A stretch of DNA of 17,024 nt from an uncultured Elusimicrobium sp. Lineage in GTDB: Bacteria > Elusimicrobiota > Elusimicrobia > Elusimicrobiales > Elusimicrobiaceae. Every line of letters starts with the position of its first letter. The stretch's first letter is position 1. Positions 1 to 7,505 of the stretch are shown here, one piece after another. The position numbers were made by a program, and so were the translations under genes. The stretch spans positions 1-17,024 of the forward strand of contig CALAFB010000124.1 in NCBI GenBank assembly GCA_937891135.1, in the 5' to 3' direction. The notes under the pieces were generated by a model. That model did no database searches, was not told the DNA's origin, and saw nothing but the letters and a program-made list of their open reading frames with translations.

Positions 1-8
1 TTATGGAT

Positions 9-223
9 CTGTTTAGGAGGACCGTAGAAAACGGCCATCATACCCGGGCCAGTTAGGCAAGCCCTTATTACAACAGCCGCGGCCTACCGTTAAAACGATA
101 AACACTCGGCATAAAATAAGCGGATAATTAGTCCGTCTATTTTATACCTTAGACGACCGTCTTTGGCTCCTAACTGTGCCGCTTGTGCGGTACGCCGTAT
201 TCTTCATACGGTTCCAAAAACAG
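9..223 (-). ncRNA. Structured pseudoknotted RNA, copy 1 (unrecognised family)
   Basis: No ORF explains this stretch. Read on the minus strand it folds as follows. Closing stem CTGTTT (223-218) pairs AAACAG (14-9), with GGA/TCC further in. Hairpin CCGTAT (211-206) pairs ATACGG (200-195). Hairpin GTACCGC (193-187) pairs GCGGCAC (182-176), with one mismatch and a 4-nt loop. Helix A AGTTAGG (175-169) pairs CCTAACT (57-51). Helix B AAGACGGTC (163-155) pairs GGCCGTTTT (36-28). A long hairpin GGTATAAAATA (148-138) pairs TATTTTATGCC (118-108), topped by CGGA/TCCG. Helices A and B cross, forming a pseudoknot. The same fold with different paired bases occurs at 16578-16791. A 37-nt block (107-71) is 33/37 identical to that copy. 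The 3' end lies close to or beyond position 1. It has its own promoter just upstream and is cut off from corA by a terminator, so it is probably an independent transcript. I do not recognise it as tmRNA, RNase P RNA, 6S RNA or SRP RNA. Confidence 0.8.
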
Positions 224-248
224 ATACAATTTGTGTTACTACATTTTT

Positions 249-257
249 ATTGTAGCA
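249..257 (-). promoter_or_regulatory. Extended -10 promoter of structured RNA copy 1
   Basis: On the minus strand the bases read TGCTACAAT, an extended -10 element (TGn plus TACAAT). Transcription would start near 242, about 19 nt before the closing stem of the RNA. The same TGCTACAAT lies upstream of lpd (14352-14360). No clear -35 box is visible. Confidence 0.5.
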
Positions 258-277
258 TATATTTCTTTTGGGCAACT

Positions 278-303
278 AAAAAGCCCGCCGTTACCGGGCG
301 GGC
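278..303 (-). terminator. Intrinsic terminator downstream of corA
   Basis: On the minus strand a GC-rich stem GCCCGCC/GGCGGGC (303-297 with 289-283) is followed directly by five U (282-278). This is a standard Rho-independent terminator for the corA transcript. It separates corA from the structured RNA that starts about 35 nt further on. Confidence 0.85.
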
Positions 304-381
304 CTGCTTGTAATTGAAAATCCTCAGCTAGGCTGGGTTCAGTTTAGGTTTACCGATGAACAGGTTGTTAAGATAAATCAT

Positions 382-480
382 CAGTCATCCTGAACTTGAT
401 TCAGGATCTTCAACGCATATTGTGGTTGTTTTCGTTTAAACGACAAGCGTGGAAGATTCCAAATCGAGTTTGGAATGACA
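382..480. repeat. Palindromic repeat element of two inverted hairpin units
   Basis: The left arm starts AGTCATCC and forms the hairpin ATCCTGAA (387-394) / TTCAGGAT (400-407) with loop CTTGA, followed by CTTCAACGC. The right arm is the inverted partner: ATTCCAAA (456-463) / TTTGGAAT (469-476), loop TCGAG, ending ATGACA. On the opposite strand the right arm reads TGTCATTCC, then its stem, then CTTCCACGC. The arms are therefore inverted copies of about 40 bp around a short centre (roughly 420-445). The stem bases differ between arms but still pair. A related element with the same TGTCAT ends lies at 16890-17024. This resembles dispersed REP/MITE-like palindromes. The stretch 304-381 between the terminator and this repeat shows nothing I can support. 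Confidence 0.75.
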
Positions 481-510
481 CTTTACTTAGTTTATTGCAA
501 ATACAAATTC

Positions 511-1425
511 TTACCAATTTTTACGCCGCCAGTAGAGCATGACGAGCCATACCAGCATCAAACATACGCCCATGAGCATCCAAAACGCCTGCGGGTGTTC
601 AGCCATCGGTAACGCCACGTTCATGCCGTACGCGCTGACGACCAGCGTCGGCACCATCATCCAAATGGTAATGACGTTTAATTTTTTCATCAGTTGGTTT
701 AAATTGTTGTTGACGATAGACGCGCGCGCATCTAATAACTGGGCCAAAATGTTGGAGTAAATATCTGCCTGCGTTTTACATTGGCGGTTTTCCACAATAA
801 TATCGTCTAACATTTCAATATCTTTTTCGTCAAAGCCAATGCGTCTGGCCTGGGTGCGCGCTTTTTCAAACACAAACCCGTTAGACGTAATGGCCTCGGC
901 GTAGTAGACCAAACTTTTTACCAAACTAAACAAATTTAGCAGGTAGCGGTTGTCCATAGAATCTGTAATTTTATCCTCAATTTCTTCGGAAATTAAATGA
1001 ATAATCCGCAAGTGTTCTACATAATGGGAAATGGAATTGTAAATGAGTTTTAAGAAAACTTCTTTAATGCTGTCCACCGTTTGGAAGCGTTTACCTACAA
1101 ACAACGCAATATCTTCGGAAAGCACAATAACCAGTTTATTTTTAAATAGAAACATTCCTACCGAAGCTACTTTAAATTCCAGCTGATCTTTGCCGGAATA
1201 ATTTTTCGGGCGTTTGTAAATAAGCACCGTATGGTCCGGTTCAAACTCTAAGCGGGGTAGTTCGTCCGGGTCCAAGGCGGATTGCAGGGTATGCTCATCA
1301 ATTTTGTATGACTCAATCAAAAACCGTTGTTCTTCCAACGTGGGGTTCGTGTATACATACACTTGCGCGTTTTTGCCTTCGGTTTCTGCCAGTTTATGGT
1401 TTGTAATTTGATATTCTTTAAGCAT
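511..1425 (-). CDS. CorA-family divalent cation transporter
   Basis: This 304-residue protein is a CorA-type channel for Mg2+ or a related divalent cation in the inner membrane. A long, charged, mostly helical cytoplasmic domain (about 1-245) is followed by two membrane segments near the C-terminus (about 251-266 and 281-299). The family signature GMN is at 267-269 at the end of the first segment, preceded by AY. The loop after GMN is short and lacks a clear MPEL motif, so the exact ion cannot be read from sequence; Mg2+, Co2+, Ni2+ and Zn2+ are possible within the family. The positively charged tail RRKNW is typical. The start has the ribosome site AGGAAA just upstream. It sits 26 nt after the AGCS symporter gene on the same strand and has its own -10 element (1443-1451), so it can be read alone or with that gene. 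A terminator follows at 278-303. Confidence 0.9.
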   Translation of the reverse strand: MLKEYQITNHKLAETEGKNAQVYVYTNPTLEEQRFLIESYKIDEHTLQSALDPDELPRLEFEPDHTVLIYKRPKNYSGKDQLEFKVASVGMFLFKNKLVIVLSEDIALFVGKRFQTVDSIKEVFLKLIYNSISHYVEHLRIIHLISEEIEDKITDSMDNRYLLNLFSLVKSLVYYAEAITSNGFVFEKARTQARRIGFDEKDIEMLDDIIVENRQCKTQADIYSNILAQLLDARASIVNNNLNQLMKKLNVITIWMMVPTLVVSAYGMNVALPMAEHPQAFWMLMGVCLMLVWLVMLYWRRKNW

Positions 1426-1442
1426 ACCGTTTCCTTTCTTAC

Positions 1443-1451
1443 ATCATAGCA
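1443..1451 (-). promoter_or_regulatory. Extended -10 promoter of corA-like gene
   Basis: The minus strand reads TGCTATGAT directly after the stop codon (1454-1452) of the upstream symporter gene. A start site near 1436 would give a leader of about 11 nt that still holds the AGGAAA ribosome site. It is the same extended -10 style as seen before lpd and RNA copy 1. Confidence 0.45.
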
Positions 1452-2786
1452 CTATTTACGTGCAAAGCGCAACTCTTGCGCCAGATACGTTTTGGTTTCT
1501 TGCAGTACTTCGTTACGCAGCAGCCAAAGCGATAATATATTCGGGATGCACATCACGGCAATGGCCGTATCGGCCAGTTCCCACACCAGTTGCGGGCGCA
1601 AAAACCCGCCCACGCACATCACGCACAGCCAGGCCGGGTAGACCCATTTTTCGGCATGTACCCCGGTGCAAAACTCTACGGATTTAGCCGTGTAATAACT
1701 CCACCCCACCAGAGTACTAAACGCAAATAAAGAAAGCGACGCCGTCAGCAAATACGCCCCGCCCGGCAAACTGCTAAATGCGTGTTGGGCCAGGTCCGCC
1801 CCAAAGCGGGTTCCGCTTTGCCAATCTCCGGCAATCACTACCGTAATGCCCGAAACTAAACAAATAACCAGCGTATCCCAAAATACCGTCGTAGCCGAAA
1901 CGAGCCCCTGCCGTACCGGGTTAGGCGTTTGGGCCGCGGCTGCTGCAATAGCACCGGAACCGCTGCCGGCTTCGTTGGAAAGTACGCCGCGGGCTACCCC
2001 ATAGCGTAGCGCATGTTGAAGGGTAATGCCAATCGCCCCGCCTACGACGGCGGTACCGCTAAACGCACTTTTAAAAATACATACAATCGCTCCCGGGATT
2101 TTAGTTACGTGGCAGCCCATAATCACCAAGCACACCGCAATATATAAGAGGGCCATAAACGGCACCAAATATTTGCAGACAGATGCAATTTTTTGAATCC
2201 CGCCTAAGATGACGGCAGCCGTCAGCAGCACCAGTACGCCGGTTGTAAGTGCCGCAGGAATGTGCAACGCCGAACTGTATATAGCGGCCAAGGAATTAGT
2301 TTGAATGAGCGCGTCTGCAAACCCCATAAGCGCAGTAGCTCCGGCAAATAGCATTGCCCATTTTTTAAAATGAAGTGCATTTTTAAGTACATACATGGGG
2401 CCGCCCACATATTCGCCGCGGGCATTTTTTTCGCGGTATTTGACGGATAGAACGGCCTCGGCATATTTCGTAGCCATCGCCAAAAACGCACACAGCATCA
2501 TCCAAAATAACGCTCCCGGCCCGCCGGTAGAAATAGCCGCGGCTACGCCAACAATGTTGCCCGTTCCCACCATAGCAGCCAAGGCCACAACGAGTGCGCC
2601 AAAACTGCTAATCACCCCTGCCGAACGGGATTCTTTGAGCGATAGCACAATGGCCTGCGGCAAATAACGCTGGAAAAATTTGAGTTTTACCGTAAAATAC
2701 ACGCTGATGCCTACAATCAGTAGCATCATCGGCACGCCCCATAAAAACGCATTGACAGACACTAACGCTGCGGTAAATCCTTCCAT
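1452..2786 (-). CDS. AGCS-family sodium:alanine/glycine symporter
   Basis: This 444-residue polytopic inner-membrane protein belongs to the alanine or glycine:cation symporter family (AlsT/DagA/AgcS type). Proteins of this family take up small neutral amino acids with Na+ or H+. Visible family marks are GTGNIVGV (74-81) followed by GGPGALFWM (88-96), YVGGPMYV (126-133), and the signature NEAGSGSGAIA (271-281) followed by QTPNPVRQG. Hydrophobic segments run along the whole length. Length is normal for the family (about 440-490). The start codon is preceded by AAGGAC at good spacing. It lies divergent to a nucleoside phosphorylase across a 47-nt AT-rich gap that holds a possible -10 TATACT (2813-2808). 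corA follows 26 nt downstream on the same strand. The exact substrate cannot be decided from sequence. Confidence 0.93.
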   Translation of the reverse strand: MEGFTAALVSVNAFLWGVPMMLLIVGISVYFTVKLKFFQRYLPQAIVLSLKESRSAGVISSFGALVVALAAMVGTGNIVGVAAAISTGGPGALFWMMLCAFLAMATKYAEAVLSVKYREKNARGEYVGGPMYVLKNALHFKKWAMLFAGATALMGFADALIQTNSLAAIYSSALHIPAALTTGVLVLLTAAVILGGIQKIASVCKYLVPFMALLYIAVCLVIMGCHVTKIPGAIVCIFKSAFSGTAVVGGAIGITLQHALRYGVARGVLSNEAGSGSGAIAAAAAQTPNPVRQGLVSATTVFWDTLVICLVSGITVVIAGDWQSGTRFGADLAQHAFSSLPGGAYLLTASLSLFAFSTLVGWSYYTAKSVEFCTGVHAEKWVYPAWLCVMCVGGFLRPQLVWELADTAIAVMCIPNILSLWLLRNEVLQETKTYLAQELRFARK

Positions 2787-2833
2787 TATAAAGTCCTTTT
2801 TTGCTATAGTATATATATCATTTTACAAAAATT

Positions 2834-3580
2834 ATGAAACTGTTATTTCCTAAAAACAAAAAACCGGCTTTGCCGGGTATTTCTTCAGCCGCTAATTATG
2901 CAAAGCATGTAGCGGCCGGGCTCAAGCTGCCTTCCAAGGCGGTTATCTGCCCTATTGCTGCACTTACCAACTATGTAACTTCGCACAGTAAATGGAAAAA
3001 ATATACGTGTGAAATGGATATTTATGTGCTGGAAGGCAAGAACCTTTGCTATGTAACCAACTTTGGGTACGGGGCCCCGGCTATGGCGATGAAACTGGAA
3101 GTACTTATTGCCTTAGGCGTGAAAGAATTTGTATTTATCGGCCTGGCCGGCAGTTTGCAGGAAGAAGTGCAGCCGGGGGACAAGGTGGTATGCGACGAAG
3201 CCCTGTGCGACGACGGCACCTCCCCTTGCTACGTAACGAGTGAAACTTCCAAACCTTCTAAAACGCTGCTTGTTAAGTTACAGCGTGCGCTCAAAGCCGG
3301 CAAGCAGGATTTTCACATAGGGCGCAACTGGACGACGGACGCTATCTTCCGCGAAACCAAAGCCGAAATTAAACACTACCAAAAGCATCATGTGCTGACG
3401 GTGGAAATGGAAACCGCGGCTTTTTACGCCGTATGCCAAAAGCGCAAAGTCAAAGGCGTATCGTGCTTTGGCGTAAGCGATAAATTGTACGAATATAAGT
3501 GGGAAACTTATTTTGGCCAGCGTTCCATTTACCGCGCCCTGGAAGTGCTGTTTGATGCGGCCTACTTGGCCTTAAAATAG
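2834..3580 (+). CDS. Nucleoside phosphorylase (PNP/UDP family)
   Basis: This 248-residue cytoplasmic enzyme should split a nucleoside with phosphate into a free base and (deoxy)ribose-1-phosphate, in nucleoside salvage. Family marks are FGYGAP (77-82), the GLAGSL phosphate-site turn (103-108) followed by PGD (114-116), WTTDAIFRE (166-174), and the ribose-binding VEMETAAFYAV (190-200). SDKL (215-218) follows. In hexameric purine nucleoside phosphorylases an Asp at this SD position contacts the purine base, whereas uridine phosphorylases lack it. A purine substrate is therefore my preferred inference, but an S-adenosylhomocysteine/MTA nucleosidase-like role is not fully excluded. No Shine-Dalgarno sequence is visible before the ATG; the 5' leader is AT-rich and must be short or absent. 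The gene stands alone, divergent from the AGCS symporter, and is closed by a terminator at 3606-3634. Confidence 0.88.
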   Translation: MKLLFPKNKKPALPGISSAANYAKHVAAGLKLPSKAVICPIAALTNYVTSHSKWKKYTCEMDIYVLEGKNLCYVTNFGYGAPAMAMKLEVLIALGVKEFVFIGLAGSLQEEVQPGDKVVCDEALCDDGTSPCYVTSETSKPSKTLLVKLQRALKAGKQDFHIGRNWTTDAIFRETKAEIKHYQKHHVLTVEMETAAFYAVCQKRKVKGVSCFGVSDKLYEYKWETYFGQRSIYRALEVLFDAAYLALK

Positions 3581-3605
3581 TAAAACAGATTGTTTGAAAC
3601 TGACT

Positions 3606-3634
3606 AAAGCGTACCTTGCACCCGGTACGCTTTT
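3606..3634. terminator. Bidirectional intrinsic terminator
   Basis: AAAGCGTACC (3606-3615) pairs with GGTACGCTTT (3624-3633), followed on the plus strand by TTTTG. On the minus strand the same stem ends in TTTAG. It lies between the convergent nucleoside phosphorylase gene (plus) and lptG (minus) and can serve both. Confidence 0.85.
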
Positions 3635-3663
3635 GTGCTGAGAATTATCCGTTACAGATATTT

Positions 3664-4746
3664 TTATAACTTCATCCACTTAAATTCGCCCCAAACGGCC
3701 AGCCCAAAAATAAGTACCGGGCCCCAGCCCGCAATATACGGGTTAATATAGCCGTTTTGGCCGATAGACGTAGCCATGGAAATCAGCCACCAAAACGCAA
3801 ACGCAATGACGAGCGAGGCAATAATGTTCAAAATTTTACTTTTGCGCCGCGTGCTAATGGCAAACGGCATCCCCAGTAAACACATTACCACCGTTACAAA
3901 CGGCGTTGCCAGTTTGGCTTGGCGGGTCGTTTCGGCCGCATAATGTGCTAACCCGCTTTGGCTGTAGAAATTGATTTTAGTTGTCAAATCCCGGATGCTT
4001 AACAGTTTGTCTTCCGCCTTGCTAACCGCCATCTTTTGCGGGGGCGTATGAAACGGGGCCTCCCGCGTTTTAAAAGATGTTTCTGTTGTATCCATATCCG
4101 TTAAAAAGGTGCGCTCAATGCCGTCCTCAAACGTCCAGGTGCGGGTAACCGGGTTCCAGCGCATTTCTTGGGCAATAATTTGGGTGGAAATATCCCATTG
4201 GTCATTATAGGTATCTAACGAAACTTGGGTCATTTTTCCGTGTAACGGGTCCACTTGCTTAGCAAACAACATTTCTTGGGGAGAAATTTTGATAACTACA
4301 TTGTTTTCAATATGCGGGTTAAAGTTGTCGGCGGGTTTGATGCGGGTATAATAAATTTCGTTGGCTTTTAAATTTAAGGAAGGCACGATAAATTCCTGTA
4401 CGAACATCGTTCCCAACACCACCGCTAAAATACACGCAATAATGGGTTTAAATAAATCCTTGGGGGCAAATCCGCCTGCCACACAAGCCGTCCATTCCCC
4501 GTTAGACACCATTTCACTAATTACCGAAATAGCCCCTAGCAAACAAGCCACCGGCATAATGGTAGTTAACCAGTTTGGAAACGTACACGCGGAATAAGCC
4601 AACAAATCCCACACCGTCGTGGTTCCGTTGGAGAGGTTTTTCATTTTTTCAAAAATATCCCCCAGCACTACAAGGGTCGTAAAAATACCTAATGCAAAGA
4701 AAAACGGTCCCCAAAATTTACGGATAATATAACGGTAAATACGCAT
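3664..4746 (-). CDS. lptG: LPS export permease LptG-like (YjgP/YjgQ family)
   Basis: This is a 360-residue inner-membrane permease of the LptBFGC machine, which pulls LPS from the outer leaflet of the inner membrane and feeds it to the LptA bridge. It has N-terminal membrane segments (about 11-30, 55-75, 98-120), a large periplasmic beta-jellyroll-like region (about 125-275), and three more membrane segments to the C-terminus. The coupling-helix region NGEWTACVAGGFAPKDL (82-98) matches the NELxAlraxG stretch of LptF/G that contacts the ATPase LptB. A start 29 codons further upstream is open but would overlap lptF by 88 nt. I chose ATG 4746-4744 because it begins with MRIYRYI as expected for the family, has AGAGG about 10 nt upstream, and forms TAATG with the lptF stop. 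lptB, lptC and lptA are not in the window. F/G assignment rests on gene order. Confidence 0.9.
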   Translation of the reverse strand: MRIYRYIIRKFWGPFFFALGIFTTLVVLGDIFEKMKNLSNGTTTVWDLLAYSACTFPNWLTTIMPVACLLGAISVISEMVSNGEWTACVAGGFAPKDLFKPIIACILAVVLGTMFVQEFIVPSLNLKANEIYYTRIKPADNFNPHIENNVVIKISPQEMLFAKQVDPLHGKMTQVSLDTYNDQWDISTQIIAQEMRWNPVTRTWTFEDGIERTFLTDMDTTETSFKTREAPFHTPPQKMAVSKAEDKLLSIRDLTTKINFYSQSGLAHYAAETTRQAKLATPFVTVVMCLLGMPFAISTRRKSKILNIIASLVIAFAFWWLISMATSIGQNGYINPYIAGWGPVLIFGLAVWGEFKWMKL

Positions 4747-5840
4747 TAAATGTTTAACCTCTTTTTCCACAAGTAGCGGCCCACAAAAAAGCCCACTAAT
4801 ACCGGCAGCCACGGGGCCGGATACGCCAACCAACCGATTTTTTTACCCAAAGAAATCCCCAACGTCATCAGTAAATAGAACGAGAAAATAATTACCACAC
4901 TAAAGAGCATCCCCCAGCCTTTACTGGTACGTTTGCCGAGGGAAAACCCAATCGGGCAGCTGACAATGAGTAAAATAAGCGGGGAAAGTGCCATGACGTT
5001 ACGCATGCTAATTTCGGTGCGGTATTCGTTGCGGGTGGACGCGTCTAACGGGGTGTGGCGTAAACGGCGCAAGAGTTTGGTGGTGGTCATTTCGCCGACG
5101 CGCACGTCGCGCGTTTTATTTTTAAACAGGGAAATTTGTAACGTATAGTCATCAAAATTAGCCGCAATAAAAGCAGAGGGGTCTTTGTCATCTAAACGGC
5201 GCATTTGTCCGTCATGCAGTTCCAGCCCGATAGCGGTATCGGTTAATAGCACCTTGCCGCGGGCTGCGTTGACAGTAGTGGATTGCGCCCCGGAATCATT
5301 TTTGCGAATGAGTTGGATTTGCCGGGCCTCATTGGTTTTAGGGTCCAAGTCCTCTATATACAGTTCCCATTCGCCCAAATTTAAGAAGGTGTGTGGTTCT
5401 AAATTTACTTTGGTAATTTTACTGCGGGCTTCGGTACGCAAGTTAAGCACGCGCTGGTAACTGCGCGGCGTTACCCAATTACTCAAAATCACCAAGATGA
5501 CCGATAACACCACCGCACAACCCGCCAGCGGGCGGACAATTTCTTGGAACGAAAACCCGGCCGCGCGCAAGGCAATCAGTTCGCCTTGTTCGCTCATGCC
5601 GGTTAGTGTCAGCAAAATAGCAATTTGAAATGCCATCGGCGCGCTTAAACAAAACACGTCCGGCACTAAGTTTAATAAGGAAGATGCCACCCACGTCCAG
5701 CTAGTACCATAGGTCATTGCTATATCCATGACCCGGATAAAATGGTTCATAAAGATGACAAAAATCAAAATGCCCAAAATACCGGCAAACAGGGTTAGTA
5801 AACTTTTGGCAATATATTTGGTAAAAATGCTTAGGTGCAT
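4746..5840 (-). CDS. lptF: LPS export permease LptF-like (YjgP/YjgQ family)
   Basis: This 364-residue inner-membrane protein is the partner of the next gene in the LPS transport ABC complex. Membrane segments lie near 12-32, 50-80 and 103-122. A periplasmic beta-rich domain runs to about 270, and three segments follow to the end (about 280-300, 312-330, 338-356), with a basic tail WKKRLNI. The conserved coupling stretch GELIALRAAGFS (86-97) is a clear family mark. The stop shares a base with the lptG start (TAATG), so the two are translationally coupled. No Shine-Dalgarno sequence precedes the ATG. Instead an extended -10 (TGGTAAAAT) ends 6 nt before it, so the mRNA is probably leaderless. 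Confidence 0.9.
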   Translation of the reverse strand: MHLSIFTKYIAKSLLTLFAGILGILIFVIFMNHFIRVMDIAMTYGTSWTWVASSLLNLVPDVFCLSAPMAFQIAILLTLTGMSEQGELIALRAAGFSFQEIVRPLAGCAVVLSVILVILSNWVTPRSYQRVLNLRTEARSKITKVNLEPHTFLNLGEWELYIEDLDPKTNEARQIQLIRKNDSGAQSTTVNAARGKVLLTDTAIGLELHDGQMRRLDDKDPSAFIAANFDDYTLQISLFKNKTRDVRVGEMTTTKLLRRLRHTPLDASTRNEYRTEISMRNVMALSPLILLIVSCPIGFSLGKRTSKGWGMLFSVVIIFSFYLLMTLGISLGKKIGWLAYPAPWLPVLVGFFVGRYLWKKRLNI

Positions 5841-5846
5841 AATTCT

Positions 5847-5855
5847 ATTTTACCA
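5847..5855 (-). promoter_or_regulatory. Extended -10 promoter of lptF, probably leaderless
   Basis: The minus strand reads TGGTAAAAT, then AGAATT, then the lptF ATG. The -10 ends 6 nt before the start codon, so transcription would begin at or next to the A of ATG. There is no ribosome site, and no -35 box is recognisable at the usual spacing. Confidence 0.45.
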
Positions 5856-5884
5856 AAATACGCTGCCGGGCGGGGAAATACGTA

Positions 5885-5910
5885 CAAACCCCTGCCGAAA
5901 CAGGGGTTTG
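5885..5910 (-). terminator. Probable terminator after the secreted-protein gene
   Basis: A perfect 10-bp stem CAAACCCCTG/CAGGGGTTTG (5885-5894 with 5901-5910) with a 6-nt loop lies 31 nt beyond the stop codon of the minus-strand gene. On the minus strand the following bases are only moderately U-rich (TACGTATTTC), so it is weaker than the other terminators here. Confidence 0.6.
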
Positions 5911-5940
5911 AAAATAGATAAAGGTGCTTGTATGAATTAC

Positions 5941-7371
5941 TTATTCCGCATTTGGCAGGTATACTTCAAATTGATTCACGGGGTCAACATCCTCGAACCC
6001 GGCTTCCAGCAATTTGTTAAAAACCTCTTTATATTTCTTCTGTGCTTCTGCCGGCAACAGAGGTTCTAATTTCTTAAACACTTGATAATCTGCTTTCTGA
6101 TAGATATAACTTTTGCCGTCCCATTCCTCGGCTGTTTCTTCTGCCTGCTCATCGGGTTGCTTGGCCCAGGGGGCTCCGTACATTTGTGCAACGGTTTTTG
6201 TCTCCTGCGGTTCTTCTTCGGGCACTTTTACGCACGCATTCGCATTGCAAAGCATTTTGTACGTATTGTTGAAAAATTCTTGTTCTTTCTCATTTTGTTC
6301 AACTGTGTAAAAATTGAAAATAACGTGTTTTTGGGCTAACTGGATAGGCACATCCAGTTCGGGCAGATCTGGGCTATCTATATGTCCATTCCCGGCATAT
6401 ACAATCACAATATCATAAAACGGCTGAACGGCCCGGATATATGACACCCATTGTTCATTCCTAAGTTTTCTTCCCAGCGTAGACATATTTACAAATCCGT
6501 GAATTTGTTGCCATTGTTCCGGGGCTGAAACTTTCTCATACGGCGAAGGAATTGCCAACAATCTATTACCAATCTTAGCACCCGTAAATTCTTCCGTCCA
6601 CGGCCAAACAATTACATCATCTAACGCCAATATATCTATGCCTAACTGATTGGCTTGGGGAACAAGTTTATCGTAAGGGGCCCCAATTCGCATATATTTA
6701 TTGGTTTTCCCGGCAAATTGGATGGGAGTAGCAAAGGCCGCCATATTCGCAAATTCAGTTGCCAGCAAAATACGGGCTTTTGGATTAGCCTGGCGCACAG
6801 CCTGCATAACCGCATTGACTTCACGCACAATGCCTTGAGTGGTGTGGCCGGAGGCATCGGTTACGTAAACAAACGGAATCCCTTTCGTTTCTTTTCCGTA
6901 GTCGGGCTGTTTCTGTTCAACCGTGTACACTTTGGCAACGACTTCTTCTACGCTGTTATTGCCCCGCTCTTTCTCTTGTGCTACAACATCCAGTATTATC
7001 TTGTTTACTTTCTGCAACAACTCCTGCAATAACTCCGCACGATATTGAAATTGCCGGGTAAGCGATTGGTTTTCAGCCTCAAATTCGCTCAATGTTTGTA
7101 CCCGGTCTTGCAGATTGGGTTCATCCGCTTTTAAACGCACTTTATCCAACGCAGCCGTAATTTGTTGTTGGCGCTCGGTAAGTCCGTCCGGGTTTTGTTG
7201 GGCAGCCGGGCGGGCGGCTTTTGTCTTGGTAGCGGCTTTGGCTTGAGCCTGCGTCACTTGCCGCTCTACCTGTTGGTTTAATGCAGCCAAACCGGCGGGT
7301 TTCCCCCATACGTGCGGTCCCGTTAGCCCTAAAACTAGGAACAAACTTAAAAAAATGGTTAATTTTCGCAT
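5941..7371 (-). CDS. Unrecognised secreted protein with helical N-terminal region
   Basis: I do not recognise a named family. From ATG 7371-7369 the protein has 476 residues. It opens with MRK and a hydrophobic stretch ending near VWG-KPA, a Sec signal peptide without a lipobox, so it should reach the periplasm or beyond. After it comes an Ala/Gln/Lys-rich region and a likely coiled coil (about residues 30-140) with many Leu/Gln/Glu heptad-like positions. A central alpha/beta-looking domain (about 160-380) includes ILLATEFANM, WPWTEEF and VIVYAGNGHID. The last motif loosely recalls the ChaN/TraB-like haem-binding fold, but this is weak. A single CNANAC pair sits near 375-380, then an acidic Glu/Pro/Gln stretch and a helical tail. 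AGAGG lies 7 nt before this ATG and 4 nt before the adjacent in-frame ATG at 7374, so 7371 is preferred. A longer frame to 7422 would bury the signal peptide. It is divergent from the SprA-like gene, so a shared envelope role is possible. Confidence 0.75.
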   Translation of the reverse strand: MRKLTIFLSLFLVLGLTGPHVWGKPAGLAALNQQVERQVTQAQAKAATKTKAARPAAQQNPDGLTERQQQITAALDKVRLKADEPNLQDRVQTLSEFEAENQSLTRQFQYRAELLQELLQKVNKIILDVVAQEKERGNNSVEEVVAKVYTVEQKQPDYGKETKGIPFVYVTDASGHTTQGIVREVNAVMQAVRQANPKARILLATEFANMAAFATPIQFAGKTNKYMRIGAPYDKLVPQANQLGIDILALDDVIVWPWTEEFTGAKIGNRLLAIPSPYEKVSAPEQWQQIHGFVNMSTLGRKLRNEQWVSYIRAVQPFYDIVIVYAGNGHIDSPDLPELDVPIQLAQKHVIFNFYTVEQNEKEQEFFNNTYKMLCNANACVKVPEEEPQETKTVAQMYGAPWAKQPDEQAEETAEEWDGKSYIYQKADYQVFKKLEPLLPAEAQKKYKEVFNKLLEAGFEDVDPVNQFEVYLPNAE

Positions 7372-7394
7372 CATTTTACCTCTTATACTTATAT

Positions 7395-7400
7395 AGTATA
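7395..7400 (-). promoter_or_regulatory. -10 element of the secreted-protein gene
   Basis: The minus strand reads TATACT at 7400-7395, followed about 15 nt later by the AGAGG ribosome site. A start near 7388 gives a short leader. It lies back to back with the SprA-like gene promoter (7475-7480), leaving about 75 bp between the two -10 boxes. Confidence 0.4.
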
Positions 7401-7474
7401 ACAGAAAATCCCCCAGAAACAAGGGCCGTTGGACCTAAATTTTATATAGGGCCTTTCCTCTAGCGCATCTCCCT

Positions 7475-7480
7475 TATAAT
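7475..7480 (+). promoter_or_regulatory. -10 element of the SprA-like gene
   Basis: A consensus TATAAT lies 26 nt before the proposed TTG start. Transcription would begin near 7487 and leave a leader of about 19 nt holding the ribosome site TGAGGG (7496-7501). No convincing -35 box is visible. Confidence 0.45.
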
Positions 7481-7505
7481 TTATAAAATAAAAAATGAGG
7501 GTTTA

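Noticed and set aside
9..223. Structured RNA as RNase P RNA, tmRNA, 6S RNA or SRP RNA
   Set aside because: No conserved RNase P core (GAGGAAAGUC or ACAGAA type), no tmRNA CCA end or tag frame, no 6S-like single bubble rod, and no SRP GGAA/AGCAGCCA loop. The crossing helices also do not fit 6S or SRP.
382..480. CRISPR array or insertion sequence
   Set aside because: There are only two inverted units, no direct repeat-spacer pattern and no transposase frame.
4747..4833. Upstream extension of lptG (29 extra codons)
   Set aside because: It overlaps lptF deeply, encodes a Gly/Pro-rich non-family peptide, and the TAATG start with AGAGG is much better.
7375..7422. Upstream start of the secreted protein at 7422
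   Set aside because: It would place 17 residues before a clean signal peptide and ignore the AGAGG ribosome site; the -10 TATACT lies inside this stretch.
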